From Phytoseiulus persimilis (Eukaryota; Arthropoda; Arachnida; Mesostigmata; Phytoseiidae): 64,000 bases of DNA. The translations under genes were made by a program, and so were the position numbers. The notes beneath the pieces are model-generated. The model saw only the letters and a program-made list of their open reading frames with translations, was not told the origin of the DNA and did no database searches. The stretch spans positions 3,596,001-3,660,000 of the forward strand of contig CM075103.1 in assembly GCA_037576195.1 (NCBI GenBank), given 5' to 3'. This document shows, piece after piece, positions 26,980 through 39,483 of the stretch. Within the stretch, counting starts at the first letter, position 1. Every line of letters begins with the position of its first letter.

Positions 26980-27225
26980 TAACTGCGGGTTGTGAGTGGG
27001 GTTCGCAAAAGCCCGCGGACGAACTATAATTACTGTCAGTATTCTGATAACTATCATCGAACTCCGCTGACTGTCAGTGATGATCGAGATTCCAGAGGCG
27101 GGCTCCATTGAGCCCGCAACAAAGCACACAGGTCTGCGGTTTACATGTGCGGGCTTCTTATTGCGGTGACCCGCAAGAATTATAGACCGCGGGCTTGCGG
27201 TCCCGGAGATGCGAGCTTTTGTAAA
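26980..27225. repeat. GC-rich palindromic cluster, possible transposon end
   Basis: Several GCCCGC/GCGGGC words lie in both orientations between tgcgggttgtgag at the left and ccgcgggcttgcgg at the right, including cgggctccattgagcccg at about 27102-27119. The outer blocks are imperfect reverse complements (ccgcgggctt followed by tgcg). The cluster is next to the transposase remnant at 26.3-26.86 kb and could be part of the same or another decayed DNA element. No target-site duplication was found. Confidence 0.3.
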
Positions 27226-27656
27226 CCCTGGTTGTTAGTCGACGCGGCGATGACCCAAATGAACTCCGGGGATTCCGCGATCCCAACAACACATGAGAAA
27301 TATGCTGGGTATTTCAGCACTGAGCTCAACCTGTAGCGTGATAGGCATGATGCCCACCAGAGAAGTCCGGAAAAGGATTGCCAATTTTCATCATTCGGAC
27401 TCTCCCGATCGGGCTGGTATTTGCATGTACAAGAGATGGGTCCCGGGTGCACCTGACCTGAATTTTTTCCATCCATCAACTCGCATGGCTCCTTAGTGCT
27501 CTGATGACTTGATTCTAGTAATTTTTCTCGCATCTAGGGGAATTTTTCTCATCGGGAAGGAGACCATTCCGTAGAATTTTCACTCAGCTTTCCAATGGAT
27601 TGGAGCGGTAGTCTCTGTCTCTCCCCGTTGTCAAACGCCGAGTCACATTGCGTTTA

Positions 27657-27679
27657 CCCCCCCCCCCCCCCCCCCCCCC
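27657..27679. repeat. Poly-C tract, about 23 bases
   Basis: An uninterrupted run of C, preceded by cgttta and followed by atataatt. There is no coding context. Its length should be treated with caution because homopolymers are often mis-called. Confidence 0.85.
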
Positions 27680-27699
27680 ATATAATTGGTTTCCGAATT

Positions 27700-30600
27700 C
27701 CTGCGGGGTCGAAAACCGACCCTCATTCGGCTGTACCCTTTCCGTTTCCCGCTCAACAAGAATGCAGCTCTAGTTGGGACCGATTCGAGCAGAGGAGCGC
27801 CCACGCAGAGTTGAGCTATGAACGCGGAGAGCGAAGTTCTGAGAACTTGAATACAACTATAAAAATCAAAGCTCCCGAACCCCACGCCAAACGAAATCCC
27901 CGAATTTCGAAACGTCGGGGCGGGTTGGCAAGCCAACGAGTTCGCTGCGTCAGCAAGGATTAGGGGGCGATGAGATCCGGAGAGACTTTTCCCCGGTCAG
28001 GGAGCGGCAGACTCGCTTGCGACCAGAAGCCATCCACTTATCAGGGCATAAGCCCGATGATAACGCCATCCGTTATCATCCATCCTGATCCGCCGTTGCG
28101 AGCTTTCAAAAATTCACAGCGCATCCCCAAAGTTCATGACGGAAACAGAAGGGGGCTCACCCGCAAGGCTGCATTGCAACGAGCACCCTGGTTTGTACTT
28201 TGTTCCGCGAATCGAGGTCACTGAGCTCTACTCATTGTCAGACCTTCATCACGGGAAATTGTCGGACGGAGTGGAGGAACTTTGGCCCATCGTTGGTTTA
28301 TTTTAGCCAACCAAGTCCGATGTTCGTTCCCGTTCTGCAGAAGAAACCGTCCAAGCAGATCACTGTGGGACCAATAACGCTCACAGCAATTTATAATCGT
28401 CACTCACATGTCCAAAGCACTCAATACCACCGGAGCGTCGTAGACCATGCCATAGTGGCGATTGCAAGTAAGGGGACTCATACACTCTTATCGCCAGCCA
28501 TCGATGATTTCCTCTTAATATCTCCGTTGGCGATACTCCATCACTGCCGCTACCAGCATCCAGCGGCAAATACACGGAGGAGCTACGTGCATATCCAGGT
28601 ACATATACCCTTGAACAAACAGCAACCGGCCGCATCCACTAAGTATTACAGCCTAAACCCAACAACTTAGTAGCTTTCCTTTTTATATGTGTGCCTCACC
28701 TCGATGCGGATGCAGCATGCATATTGCGGCCCCAGCGGAAATCGTTGGGCTTGGGAGGATCGCTCCGCCAATGTTATCGGATATCGACCATAAATTTTGG
28801 CAGACTGTGGTAGGCAATCGGGGAATCCTACAGAATCCTACATGCTAAACTTGAATGTGGTTTCGATCGGCGGGGAAACTGAGATGAGAAAGCGCTGGGG
28901 AATATTCTGTTATAGAGCTGCAAGCACCATCGAGATGAGGAAAAAGAACGATCAGAGAGGTTCTGAGAGGATAGAAGACCGTCGCTTGTCGTCTGATTTC
29001 CTCAGCCCTGCAGAAACGTTTTGATCTTGATGAATCAAAAACGCTTCAGCTTTTTCAGAAGGGCCTCAGATCTACGGTAGAAGCCTTCATTCAATTTTGG
29101 CATTCACTCGAACAATCTGGGATTGAGCGCAAGACCGAAACGTGCACCCCCTCGGCACTAAGCACGGAATACGTGGAACAATGCGTCGTTGATCGCTCCC
29201 GTCCAACGCATACCTAATCTTTTCGGCAGCAAAAGTGAGCCAGAGAGACACTCCGTTGATGGAGAACGAGCTGTATGAAGGAATGATTCGGATGATCCAC
29301 AAGTTGTGATTCTGAACTTATTGCTCTCCCAATCAGCATATTGGTATTGGAAAAATGGCCAAAAATGTTCAACGTGATAGTTGCGGACACCGGATAAGCA
29401 CATGCGGGAACCGGATGTGATTTTGAGCACGACTTTCTTCCTTCATGAGCCAACGTGCGGCTCCTGATGTGACGTGTCGTGCTCTGGAGGAGCTGAAAGC
29501 TCGAAATGCGTCTCGCCGGTTACCGTGGACCGATGGTGGCATGCATCCGATGGTGTGGGCCGAGGAACGAGAAACTGGGGTCGAGACGAGATAGACCTAG
29601 ACTTTCTTTAGGTCGGTATGAATAATTCCGCAAACATTTTCCAGGGAAAACTCGCTCAGGCTGTCACCGAGGCAGAATTTTATTTTGTAAAGTCGACTGA
29701 GGACTCTTCACTGACGGAAGGAGTTTGAGGGAATTGTGTTTGGTAGCAACAGACCCCCGACAACACTGAGTGATAGCGAGAACCAAGGCAGATCTATCGG
29801 GACCAGATAACTGAGTCCAACTACCCGACGAGCCCCGCTGTTGGGAGCTGCCACTACTGGTGCCCTCATTGGATATTCCGTCAGAAATCGACCAACTTCA
29901 CTGCTTCGCAGAGTATGAGTTGGATTCCGGAACGAGACCGTGCTATTCCCAACTGTGCTTTCCACAACCTCCAAACATAGAGCTCCCCGGTTCGGTTACC
30001 AAAGATCCGATGTTTGAAGGTTCACTCAGGCTCGCCTGTTCCGCCAGCTTTTTGGAGTTCTTTGCTTCATGCTTTCTGATTTGCCAGAGCCCACAGCAAG
30101 AACACCAACCTCGGGCCATGTCCTGTATCCTATGCCCCACGCGGTCCTCTGCAAGGGTTCCTCACGCAGCGATTCGGAAAGTGTTCGGCGGCGTCGGACC
30201 GAGATAACGGTCGTCGGTCCTGGTCGGAACGTGACGCTGCTGGTTAGTTTCCCTGGTAGACGGAGATAAGAGCAGTAAGCCGTGATGGCGGTCTGGAACA
30301 ATTTCCCGAATGAGCGGAGGAACCGCGGAGCGGAGAGACCAACGAGCAGAGGAACAAACAAACGAAGAAACAACGTTCCTGCCCGACTCTGTCTACATGC
30401 CATCTCTATCAGCGATTTTTGCCCACCGTTGCGAGAGCCGCGAGTCTGGGTTCAGCAGCGTTGAGTTCCTTTCTAGGCTTGAACGATGCGGCGTCGGTAA
30501 GGGAAGTCACGGAAGTGATTTCGAATCAGAGCTCTTCGGAGCTGTCGTCGTTGTGTCGCCCGAGCAAACCCGAGACACTTCAGAGAAGTCTACATGTCTT

Positions 30601-31120
30601 CAGATTCTTATTGCAGAAAAAGTCCTCTCGGGACATCGGGACGCTTGGTTGCTCGCTCGTTTCTTCTCATCGGATGCGCCATGTTAGCGACGAGAAGCGT
30701 ACAAGCATCGGAAAAACGATGTGTTAGACTCTCCATCTACTGGGGCGCTTTCTCGGCGTCGATGAAGCAAATACCTGCAGGGGTTTGTGAGCGATTGAAA
30801 ATTACCCACAATTCCCTCAATTGACATGCTCGAGTCCTGTTATAGGAGTCAGAGGGGACGTGGGCGAGCCTTCGCTGCGTCCGAATTTTCGGCGGAATAC
30901 GTCGGACTTATGGTCAACTCTCGCAGTGTGGTCATTGCAGCATTATTTTCCTCAACTGAAGCTCCCAGAGAACAGCGATCTGCGATTCGAATGGGCAGAC
31001 TCGACGGATCACCGATCACAGCTGCGGCTTTCCGAACGCCAAACTCATCTTTCCTTAGAGAAATGGAGCAACCATACTTGATTTCGATAATTGTTCGGAG
31101 CGCTGAAGTAAACTGCCCCG
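27700..31120. other. Stretch without recognised genes
   Basis: Both strands carry only short or overlapping ORFs. The largest (plus 28200-28670, minus 30026-30403) have no recognisable domain, and neither forms an exon chain with neighbours. Confidence 0.4.
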
Positions 31121-31128
31121 AACATTTA

Positions 31129-31322
31129 CATACTGATTCCATCAAATTTCAGAATTTATCAGGATGATTCATTTGTGATACTGATTCCATAAAATCTCAG
31201 AATATATCCGGATGTTTCATTTGTGATACTGATTCGATCAAATCTCAGAATATATCCGGATGATTCATTTGTGATACTGATTCCATCACATTTCGGAATA
31301 TATCAGAATGATCCATTTGTGG
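31129..31322 (+). repeat. 48-bp tandem repeat, four copies
   Basis: Units begin at about 31129, 31177, 31225 and 31273, each starting with (g)atactgattc and ending with cattttgt- or catttgt-like sequence. Spacing is exactly 48 bp. Units differ by a few substitutions, and the array decays downstream into atccatttgtgg fragments (to about 31360). It is AT-rich and noncoding in appearance. Confidence 0.85.
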
Positions 31323-31359
31323 ATCCATTTACACTTTCATACATATCCATTTGTGGAGT

Positions 31360-34300
31360 ATTTTTAGAGTTTTACTTTCTTCACGGGGAAGATCATGGCT
31401 GATTCCAAAAGAACAAGGAGTTGTGCGGAAATTTGCTTCACCGTCTTTTCGATTCGGCATTTTCCCAGAGCGGCGCTAGCCTTCTTGTCTTTGACGAGCG
31501 GTTTGACGAGCGGCCCCAAATAGTGTGTTTCTGCAGTTGACTGTTAATAATTATTGATGGCGCTCATCTGGAAGGGTGTGACCTTCTACGGCAGAGTGAC
31601 ACAGATTTATCCTTAATCATGAGCGATTTAGTCGTCAGGAGAAACGAACAACATTGTCTGTCAGAGAGGCCTTCCCCCGGGGCCAGGGTTCTGACTTGAT
31701 TAGATGAAACGTGTATCCGGCAGCTTAACGAAAATTGCTCTTCCGACTCCCATCGATTCTGATTCGCTGACAAGGTCTGCCCGTCGAGCTGTTATTGGCG
31801 TACGACTCTTATACCGGGGATCGATCAGGTGACAATGGGGCTCATCCTGATCCTGTCGCTCCGGTTTCATTATTGATGCGCGACTGGATCGATACGATCT
31901 TCCCCGCCGTAACGTTCCCAGCACGAATGGCCGTCCGTCCGAATCAGCATGTTGGAGCCGACACAACGCGGTCCGCAAATTCCATCGGAAACTCATGCCT
32001 GTCGTATTGTGAAACATGTTCCTCGCTCGACAGGGAACTAGAACTGGCCAGAGCGTGAAATACCTGCGCACTGAGCGATTTGCTCCGAGTTCCGCTCATT
32101 ATCCGCTATTGCTTCCGCTGCCGATCGTTGAGCTCGGGTGCTACAAAGCCTCGGCGGAGTCCTAGCTGTTTATCGTGTTCGTACATGCAGTTCGTTTCAT
32201 CATCCGACGAAATATCAGATGAGCGCCCATGCTCGTGGTGTTCGAGCTTCCGAATCGGGCTGCCAAGAATTTCTGAACCCACGACCGCCCAGGGAAGTCG
32301 CCGTGAGAGCGGCTCGGTGATTAGGAGATTCCGCTACACATCTTCCGGCTGATCGATCCGGTTGACAAACTTTTGCAACAACATCACTGCCTGAGCTGGA
32401 TCGATTGGCATCAAGAGCAAGGCCGCCTGGCTCTAGCTTTGTTCAGTACGTGTCACCGAGCCAAACAGCGCATTCGACGTCTGAGAATCATAGGCTGATA
32501 GCATCATGTTCGTTGTCGTAACCGATCAATAGCGCATTCGTTTACGAAGGCTACGGAGCTCCAGTGGCCTGGTTTTTCAAGGGAAATCGGTCGGCGAACG
32601 GAGGTACATTGAGCGTCCGGGGTACACGAGTACAACACTCACGCAGAATGTTCATCCTCAGGATACGGTTTCAAGTTTCTGTTCTCTTCCAAAGCGGTGG
32701 AGTTCAAATAGAGAGGTCTTGAGACAACGCTGCGTCGGACATTGGTCAGAAACTTCTCAGCAGTGAAACTCGTATCAGGACGCTCATGCTTTGGAGAATC
32801 TCGAGCCAGAAAGTATACGAGCGCTGAATTCGATTCGCTCGAGAATTCGATCGATCGGCTCTTCATTAGCCATTCGAGGTTTCATTCGCACTGTCTCTGT
32901 CTGTTGTGGTTTCCTCAACTAGCACCTACTGGGGTCTGGTTTCTTCGAGAATCTTCTCTGTGTCTTCTGGCATCCTTTTTCGTTCCGGAACCCCAAGCTA
33001 TTCAGCCTTGTTGATTCGGTCGCACGTGTTGTAATATTTCGCTAATCCAGTGTTAGCACGCTTCCATGCAGTCCAGGGTGCATGTGATTTATCATGAATA
33101 CTCTTTTCTCGTCTCCTTTTTCGCAACGATTCGGCTCCCGGCGATAGGGTAGCCCCCCCCCCCCCCCCCCCTCTTGCCATTCTTCTGAGACCGGTGGAAT
33201 GCCTTTCGTCACACCGGTGAACATTCATAATCATTGATCTCAGCCATTCTCTCAGCCAAAATGTGCCGCTACTCCATCTGGTCGCATCGCCAAGTCCACT
33301 GGTACCTTTGCCACCGACTCAGCCACGATCCGTATACTAATTGGCATTTATGACCCTTGTAGCGCTCTCGAGTTGCTAGTGCATGCGTTCAATCTTAGCT
33401 CCCATCTCGCATCAAGAACGTCTCTCAGAGTCACTCGCATACGTTCTTGCTCGTCTTCCAGACCGCACTTCTGTCGCGGGTGGGACCCATTGTTCTTCCT
33501 GGGCGTACTCTCCCCTAGTTTGTTATCATATCCACCTCGCCATCTCTTTCTGCTATCCTAGTTCGTTGCACCTTTCCCCATCCCTTCGTCGATCTCCGCT
33601 CAGTCGTATCTTTCCTTCCAGCACTCTGAAAATTTTTGGTGAAATAAGACCCGATCTCGGATCACGGTCGTGATGTACCGTGCTTAAGGTTCATATTGTG
33701 CCGTTCCGTGGGTGTGAGAACGAATGCTTTCGGATCACTACTCCTCCAAGTTTCGTGCGAATAACGATTTCCGCCCTTCCAACACGTTCTCTGCCGTTGA
33801 AGCCATTGAAATCGACGTGGAGGACCGAGGTTCATGCGATGACCACTCAAGAGTAGAAATATCATTACACGACAACCAAAATTTCATCAGGCGGTCAAAA
33901 GCGTTCCAGGGAGGGTCAGTTAACATGTACCACAGTCAGATCACTTGTACTGATTATTTAAAGGGAATATATCAAGGATTCTAATGGAATCTTCGGAACG
34001 TCGTTGTTTCGCTGGTGTCGGGTCTGAGGACACGAGCTTTTCCCGATTTCGACAGCCATCTTCCGAGGCGTTCTTGCGCGTGGCGTTGAAGATAGCACGT
34101 GAAACGAGTAGTCAAAGGTCACACTGCGAGATTCTGTGGGATCTGGCGGTCTTCAGATTTCCTCCCGATGCCTCGTCAACGACACAGAACGGGCCGAGCC
34201 TCGACAGATGGGAACGTAGTAAGCGATCCTGAGGATCAGAGATTGGAAGACAACCGGAAACGAAACTGTCGGCCAACGATGAGCGTGTTGTCCGAGAAGC

Positions 34301-36100
34301 AGGATGAAAGGAATGTGAGAGAACATCGAATTCGATGTAGATGGCAGCGAGTCAGGATGGAACATTCTCGAATTTCCATCGACAATGATGTTCATCGATT
34401 TCCCATTCAAGTCATGCATTTGTTTGAATCCCTACTCAACTTCCGCTCCGACTGCTCCCACCGCACAATAACCATGCCCTTGGCGCAAGACATGGTGAGA
34501 AGGCGGTATCGTCGATTATGAAACTCTGTTGCTTCTCGTCGTGCACTCCTAAGTCACCGTTAGATCGAAACGGGAGAGAATTTCCCATGAGGATATTCCT
34601 CTGTCGAAGGGTTCCACCAATTGTTTCCCTATATCTATCGTTGAAGGCGGGAAAGGTTGTCGAGCCATTTTCTGCTCCAACTCCACAACGGCCCGGTCCA
34701 GTTTATCGGATCTTTTCGCTCTATGTGATCAGAGTACCCTTTTTCCACCGCTGATTCAGACAAGGGGGTGAACCACATTTTCTCGAATTATCGGGCAGCG
34801 TCCTCCAGACTCTGGAGGCGAGCTTCCGGGACTGAAAATATAGATTGGTTTTCTCCGGTGGACGGGTAGGCGGGGGGGTAGGCTAAGAAAGTTCCGCTAC
34901 ACGGACTCTTCGGCGGGAGTGTAGTGAGGCGCTGGCAGCTTCCGAGGACCGATGCTCTCGACCGGAAGAGGTGATGAATGAGTGAACTAGTAGTTCGAGA
35001 TGATTCTTCGGATGGAAGTCGGCTCAGAGCAGGGACCCGCGCTTGTTCAACTCAGACAGGGTTCCGTGAGCTCGTTCGAGGAATTCCGAGGGTGGTCGAC
35101 GAACTTGAACTTTGGAACTCGAGAAGTTTGTGGTGCCAGCAAGCAGGGATATGGGTCGCTCCGAAGTTCTAGGCGAAACATCTCATACAGATTGAATGAA
35201 AGCTTGGGATTGAGTCAACAAGTACATCAAGTCTCCATGGAGCTTGACGAGCATCAGGATGGGATCTGTGACGCTGATTTATCTGTGGACTCCTGTGGAG
35301 AGCCCTACACGCAAGGTCACACGAGAAGATCACAACTCCCGTGCAGCGGCGTATCTAGCTCAAGCTGCGCCGCCTCCCTCGTATACGTCACTGCCCTTGT
35401 GCCTCCACCGCATCGAACGCAAGTGAACAAAGTGGGTGGGTTATGAGGTAACTTTTTCTTGCGATCAAGAGTACGCCAGAATACAGAACAGATACACGAA
35501 AGAACCGTCTGTCCTGTACGGGTACGATCTCAATCAGAGTAACTACATCCTTTCTTGATCCAAATCGCTCTATGATGGAGTTTCTCTGACCACAGTGATA
35601 TTTGATATCGGGAGGTATTTTTCCTCGTCTTGGTCGTCGTTTGTCGACCATAGAGATCTCAAATGCTTCGAGAACGCGCGGGTTCATGGCAGCCGTTCGT
35701 TCATGCGCAGATAATCGCATTTGGCGAGAGCCAGAGCAGAAATAGCAGATAGAACCCGTCCGACGATTTCCGGGGAGCGGTTCTCGCTCGGAATTCCACA
35801 GAGATTGGAAAACCTCCCGCTTGCAGTGAGACGGTTAGCGAGGCAAGACACGATCCTACCCAAGAGCGCGGCCGCGGCCAATGAGAAAGAAAAACAACTG
35901 CGCGCGCCCGCGCGCCAAAACCGCGTTTTCCCCGGAGTCGAGGCTTCCCAACGCGGGGCAAGAAAATCAAAAACATAGATCCGGTTCCTGTCGAACGGGA
36001 GTTCTCAGTCATCTTCCACCGACCCCCCGATGAACTCCGATCCGACAGCCACCGGCTCACCTCTCTCGTCGTCCATGCTTCGGCGGGCGGAGTGAAGCTT
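31360..36100. other. Stretch without recognised genes; upstream flank of SRRM2
   Basis: No conserved coding sequence was recognised. A C run of about 19 bases lies at 33153-33171. The last few hundred bases before 36121 should hold the promoter and 5' leader of the SRRM2-like gene. I see no obvious TATA box at the expected place. Confidence 0.4.
33153..33171. repeat. Poly-C tract, about 19 bases
   Basis: An uninterrupted C run inside otherwise mixed sequence, similar to the one at 27.66 kb. No associated gene was seen. Confidence 0.85.
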
Positions 36101-36303
36101 CTATAAGATCACTTCGCTCGTTGCTAGTTTGTTGTTTTGAGAGGAGTGGGAAGCCGCCGGAAGCATTTCGTTTTACTCTGCGCCACGGACACCCGTACCA
36201 GGACCTGTTCTTGTGTGATTCGCGTGTTGGACGTTTTTGGAAGTGTGTGAACTCCCTGGTTATCCTCACGAGAAGCCCTGTGAACGACACCGGTGTCGGC
36301 GCC

Positions 36304-39300
36304 ATGTACAATGGTATCGGGCTCCAGTCGTCTCGCGGCAGCGGCACGAACGGTTACGTTCAACGCAATTTGGGCTTCTCTAATCGGAACCCCCAGCAAA
36401 TGAAGTACAAGACCGAACGCGATATCGAGAAGCTTGACAGCGAGCTCAAGCAGGGTCCGAGCCAAGAAATCCTCGACCACTACAGACGCCGTAAGATCGA
36501 ACTCGATCTCGCCGAATACGAGCAAGAACTGTTGGACGCGGGTCTATCGCAGGACGAAATCGAACACAAGGTTAGCCGGTACCGTAAGAAGCTCATCGAG
36601 GAAGATGAGCTCCAGTCGACGAAGAAACAGCAGAAGAACCCGGCAGCATTGAAAGACTCTCACGAAATCGCCGAAGCGAACCAGACGAAAAATGACAAGC
36701 TGCGTGACGCTCTAGGGATTTCCAACAGTTTCATCGACGGTTCGTCATTCGATCAAAACGCCCGGAGGGAGCGGATGGAGAAAGAGCGGACTGAGCGGGA
36801 GCTCCAGAAACAGAAGCGACTCCAAACACTGGTCCCGATGGAGGAGGAGGGTCCCGCCGAACCGGGTCAGAAGGAGATTCTGGACATTTCCTCAACGTCG
36901 AAATCAAAGTCGAAAAAGAAGAAAGCCAAGCTGAAAAAACGTAAAGCCTCGAAGAAGAAGGACAAAAAACGAAAGAAGAAGAAGGCCACCGCGAAGTCTA
37001 GTTCTTCGTCATCCAGTTCGTCTTCGGACTCTTCTTCGTCAAGCTCGTCGAGTTCGAGCGAGTCGTCCGACTCTTCGGACGACGAGAGCAGCAGCAGTGA
37101 GAGCAGCAGTGAAGAGGACAAGAAGAAGAAAAAGAAGAAGAAGCGAAAGTCGAAGAAGCTCAAGAAAGACAAGGCGTCGACCTCGAAGAAGAGGAAGTCG
37201 TCACTGAAGTCTGACGCGAAAGATGAAACTTCCAAGAAGCGCTCACTTTCGAGATCGAACGAAGCTGTCAAGGCTCAAGAGGCACCATCTCCCTCAAACC
37301 AAAGACATCACAGTAGAAGAGATCGTCCCGGAGGAGAACAACAAGAAGAGAAACGCGAAGCCCGAACACACAAGAAGCCACGACACGATTCCAGCTCAGA
37401 AGACGACGGTGAACGAAGGCATGAGAGGAAGAGCAACAATCACGAGACTCGCCACCGTCGACCCAGTGCAGACCGTCGCCGACGAACTCGAGAGGAAGAC
37501 CAGGATCGGCACGGCGGTAGAACTCGTCAGGACAAAGCTGTAGAAGAATCAAGTTACAGAAATGACAGAAGATCGGACCGTGATCGTTCCCCGCCGCGAC
37601 CGCGTGCTTATTCGGCAAGAGAACGATCGCCCCCGCCCCAGAAACATCGGAGGAGGGATTCCTCCGAGGGCTCTGAGAGTGATAAAAACCTGAAGGACGG
37701 AGGTCCCTCACGACGTCGATCGGATGCTCCAGGAGGCCGATCACCTCCGGTTCCGAAGCGCCGCCGAAGGGACTCTTCCGGTGAAGACAGTGTCAAGGAG
37801 TTGAAAAATGGCGAAGACCATCCACGGAAGCTGCCCGAGAAACCTGGCGAACGATCTCCCTCAGCTCCGAGGCGCCCGAGAAGCGATTCCTCCGGCGGCG
37901 AGAGTGACAAAGAGCGGAGAGTGAGCCCCGGAGGTGATTCGCGCGAACGTGTCGTGAAACCAACGGAGTCGTCTCCCCCAGCTCCCAGGAACAAAAGAAG
38001 GGATTCTTCGAGCAGCGATGGAAGTCAGCAGGAGGGGAAAGTCGAGCGTGACAGCCATGCTCTCAAAGCATCCCCAAGAACCGAGCAAAGACCACTACCG
38101 CCCCCAGCGCCCGTGACTCGAAAGAGAGACACTTCCAGTGATGAAAGCGACGACGAACAAAACGTGAGCAACGAGCCCATCGCGCCTCCGGGAACCAGTT
38201 CTCCTCACGAGGACCCTGAGAACCGCGGCCAATCACCGACTGTCGCCCGCAGTTCAAACCTCGTTCCTCTCGCATCTCAAGGAACGGTCGCCCCATTGGC
38301 TCCACCGAGGCAAGCGCCTAGCGCATCCGAAGAAAGTCCCAAGAAAGTCGTTCCGGGTGAAGATGCCCCGCGTCGTGAAGATTCCGCCAGTCCGCCACCA
38401 GTGGTGCCTTGGGCCCAAAAGGATCGCAGCAGGAGCAGGAGTCGTGGCTCGGTCAAGGAAGACCCGAAGAATCAGGTCAAGGACCGGAGCGTTTCTAAAG
38501 AGAAATCTAGTGCGATCAGCGCCGATCGCGACGGTCCCCGCCGGGAGCGAAGTCTCTCGCGAGCAAAACGCAGCGTTTCCAGAGATAGACGTAGCTCCTC
38601 GAGTCCCAAGAGGAGGAGTCGGAGCGACTCTAGGAGGCGCAGGAGCCCGCCTAGAGGCCGAGGGGCTCGAAGTCCCGACAGGAGAGATCGGAGCAGATCT
38701 CGAGACGACAGGAGGAACCGAAGCCGGTCTCGCGATCGGAAAGACCGAAGCAGATCCCGAGACCGAAGGGACCTGCGCAGTCGGTCCCGAGACAGAAGGA
38801 ATCGAAGCAGATCTCGAGATCGAAGGATCCGCTACAGTCGGTCGCGCGATTGGCGGGACCGCAGTAGATCTCGGGACCGGAGGGATCGCAGTAGGTCCCG
38901 TTTGAGGAGGGACCGCAGTCGATCTCGGGATAGGAATCGATACGGGTCCCGGTTTAACAGAGACAGGCGATGGCGGAGTCGTTCTCCTGGTAGACGCTTC
39001 CAACCCCAGGGCCGTTACGGGTTCGGCAAACAGCGCTCACCGTACCGCCGTCGATCTCCCGCTCAAAGGAGAAGATCTCCTTTCAAGAAATCGCCCATCC
39101 GTTCTCGCTCGCCTGTGAGGCGCACGTCGGTTTCCCCGATCAGGCGCACGTCGGTTTCGCCGGTCCGGAAGACCAACGAGAGTCCTGTGAGGAAATCCAG
39201 GGGCGGTGGGTCGATTTCCCCTCCAAGAACTGCTGCGGCTCCCGCGAGGGCGACTTCGATAGCTTCGGACAAGTCTTCTGTTGGAGGCGCGGCCAAAGCC

Positions 39301-39483
39301 AGGACGAGGAGAGACTCCTCCTCGTCATCGTCTTCTTCTTCTTCTTCAACCTCCAACGATTCCAAGGGCACATCATCCACTGGGAGTTCATCGTCCAGTT
39401 CGTCATCCAGTCCATCTCGCAAGAGCTCCAGCGACAAAGAGGGCCAACGCAAGAAACTGGCGGCTGCCAAGAGCTCGCCGTGA
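36304..39483 (+). CDS. SRRM2: SRRM2/Cwc21-type serine/arginine repetitive matrix protein
   Basis: Predicted 1059-residue nuclear splicing factor in one uninterrupted coding exon. I chose the start at 36304 (context gcgccATG) because the protein then opens with MYNGIGLQSSRGSGTNGYVQ, the near-invariant N-terminus of the SRRM2/Cwc21 family. The frame stays open 61 codons upstream to an ATG at 36121. Residues about 38-105 form the cwf21 domain (acidic/basic helices ending KLIEEDEL), followed by a conserved GISNSFIDGSSFD block (about 137-150). The rest is low complexity: Lys/Ser-rich (about 199-290), repeated (R)RDSS motifs (about 440-640), an Arg-Ser dipeptide region (about 750-890), SPVRR-type repeats, and a poly-Ser tail (about 1003-1040). 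In yeast and human the family sits in the activated spliceosome, contacting the U5 protein Prp8 and the exon. This protein is shorter than human SRRM2 (about 2750 aa), as in other invertebrates. Antisense ORFs across the repeats are shadows. Confidence 0.93.
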   Translation: MYNGIGLQSSRGSGTNGYVQRNLGFSNRNPQQMKYKTERDIEKLDSELKQGPSQEILDHYRRRKIELDLAEYEQELLDAGLSQDEIEHKVSRYRKKLIEEDELQSTKKQQKNPAALKDSHEIAEANQTKNDKLRDALGISNSFIDGSSFDQNARRERMEKERTERELQKQKRLQTLVPMEEEGPAEPGQKEILDISSTSKSKSKKKKAKLKKRKASKKKDKKRKKKKATAKSSSSSSSSSSDSSSSSSSSSSESSDSSDDESSSSESSSEEDKKKKKKKKRKSKKLKKDKASTSKKRKSSLKSDAKDETSKKRSLSRSNEAVKAQEAPSPSNQRHHSRRDRPGGEQQEEKREARTHKKPRHDSSSEDDGERRHERKSNNHETRHRRPSADRRRRTREEDQDRHGGRTRQDKAVEESSYRNDRRSDRDRSPPRPRAYSARERSPPPQKHRRRDSSEGSESDKNLKDGGPSRRRSDAPGGRSPPVPKRRRRDSSGEDSVKELKNGEDHPRKLPEKPGERSPSAPRRPRSDSSGGESDKERRVSPGGDSRERVVKPTESSPPAPRNKRRDSSSSDGSQQEGKVERDSHALKASPRTEQRPLPPPAPVTRKRDTSSDESDDEQNVSNEPIAPPGTSSPHEDPENRGQSPTVARSSNLVPLASQGTVAPLAPPRQAPSASEESPKKVVPGEDAPRREDSASPPPVVPWAQKDRSRSRSRGSVKEDPKNQVKDRSVSKEKSSAISADRDGPRRERSLSRAKRSVSRDRRSSSSPKRRSRSDSRRRRSPPRGRGARSPDRRDRSRSRDDRRNRSRSRDRKDRSRSRDRRDLRSRSRDRRNRSRSRDRRIRYSRSRDWRDRSRSRDRRDRSRSRLRRDRSRSRDRNRYGSRFNRDRRWRSRSPGRRFQPQGRYGFGKQRSPYRRRSPAQRRRSPFKKSPIRSRSPVRRTSVSPIRRTSVSPVRKTNESPVRKSRGGGSISPPRTAAAPARATSIASDKSSVGGAAKARTRRDSSSSSSSSSSSTSNDSKGTSSTGSSSSSSSSSPSRKSSSDKEGQRKKLAAAKSSP

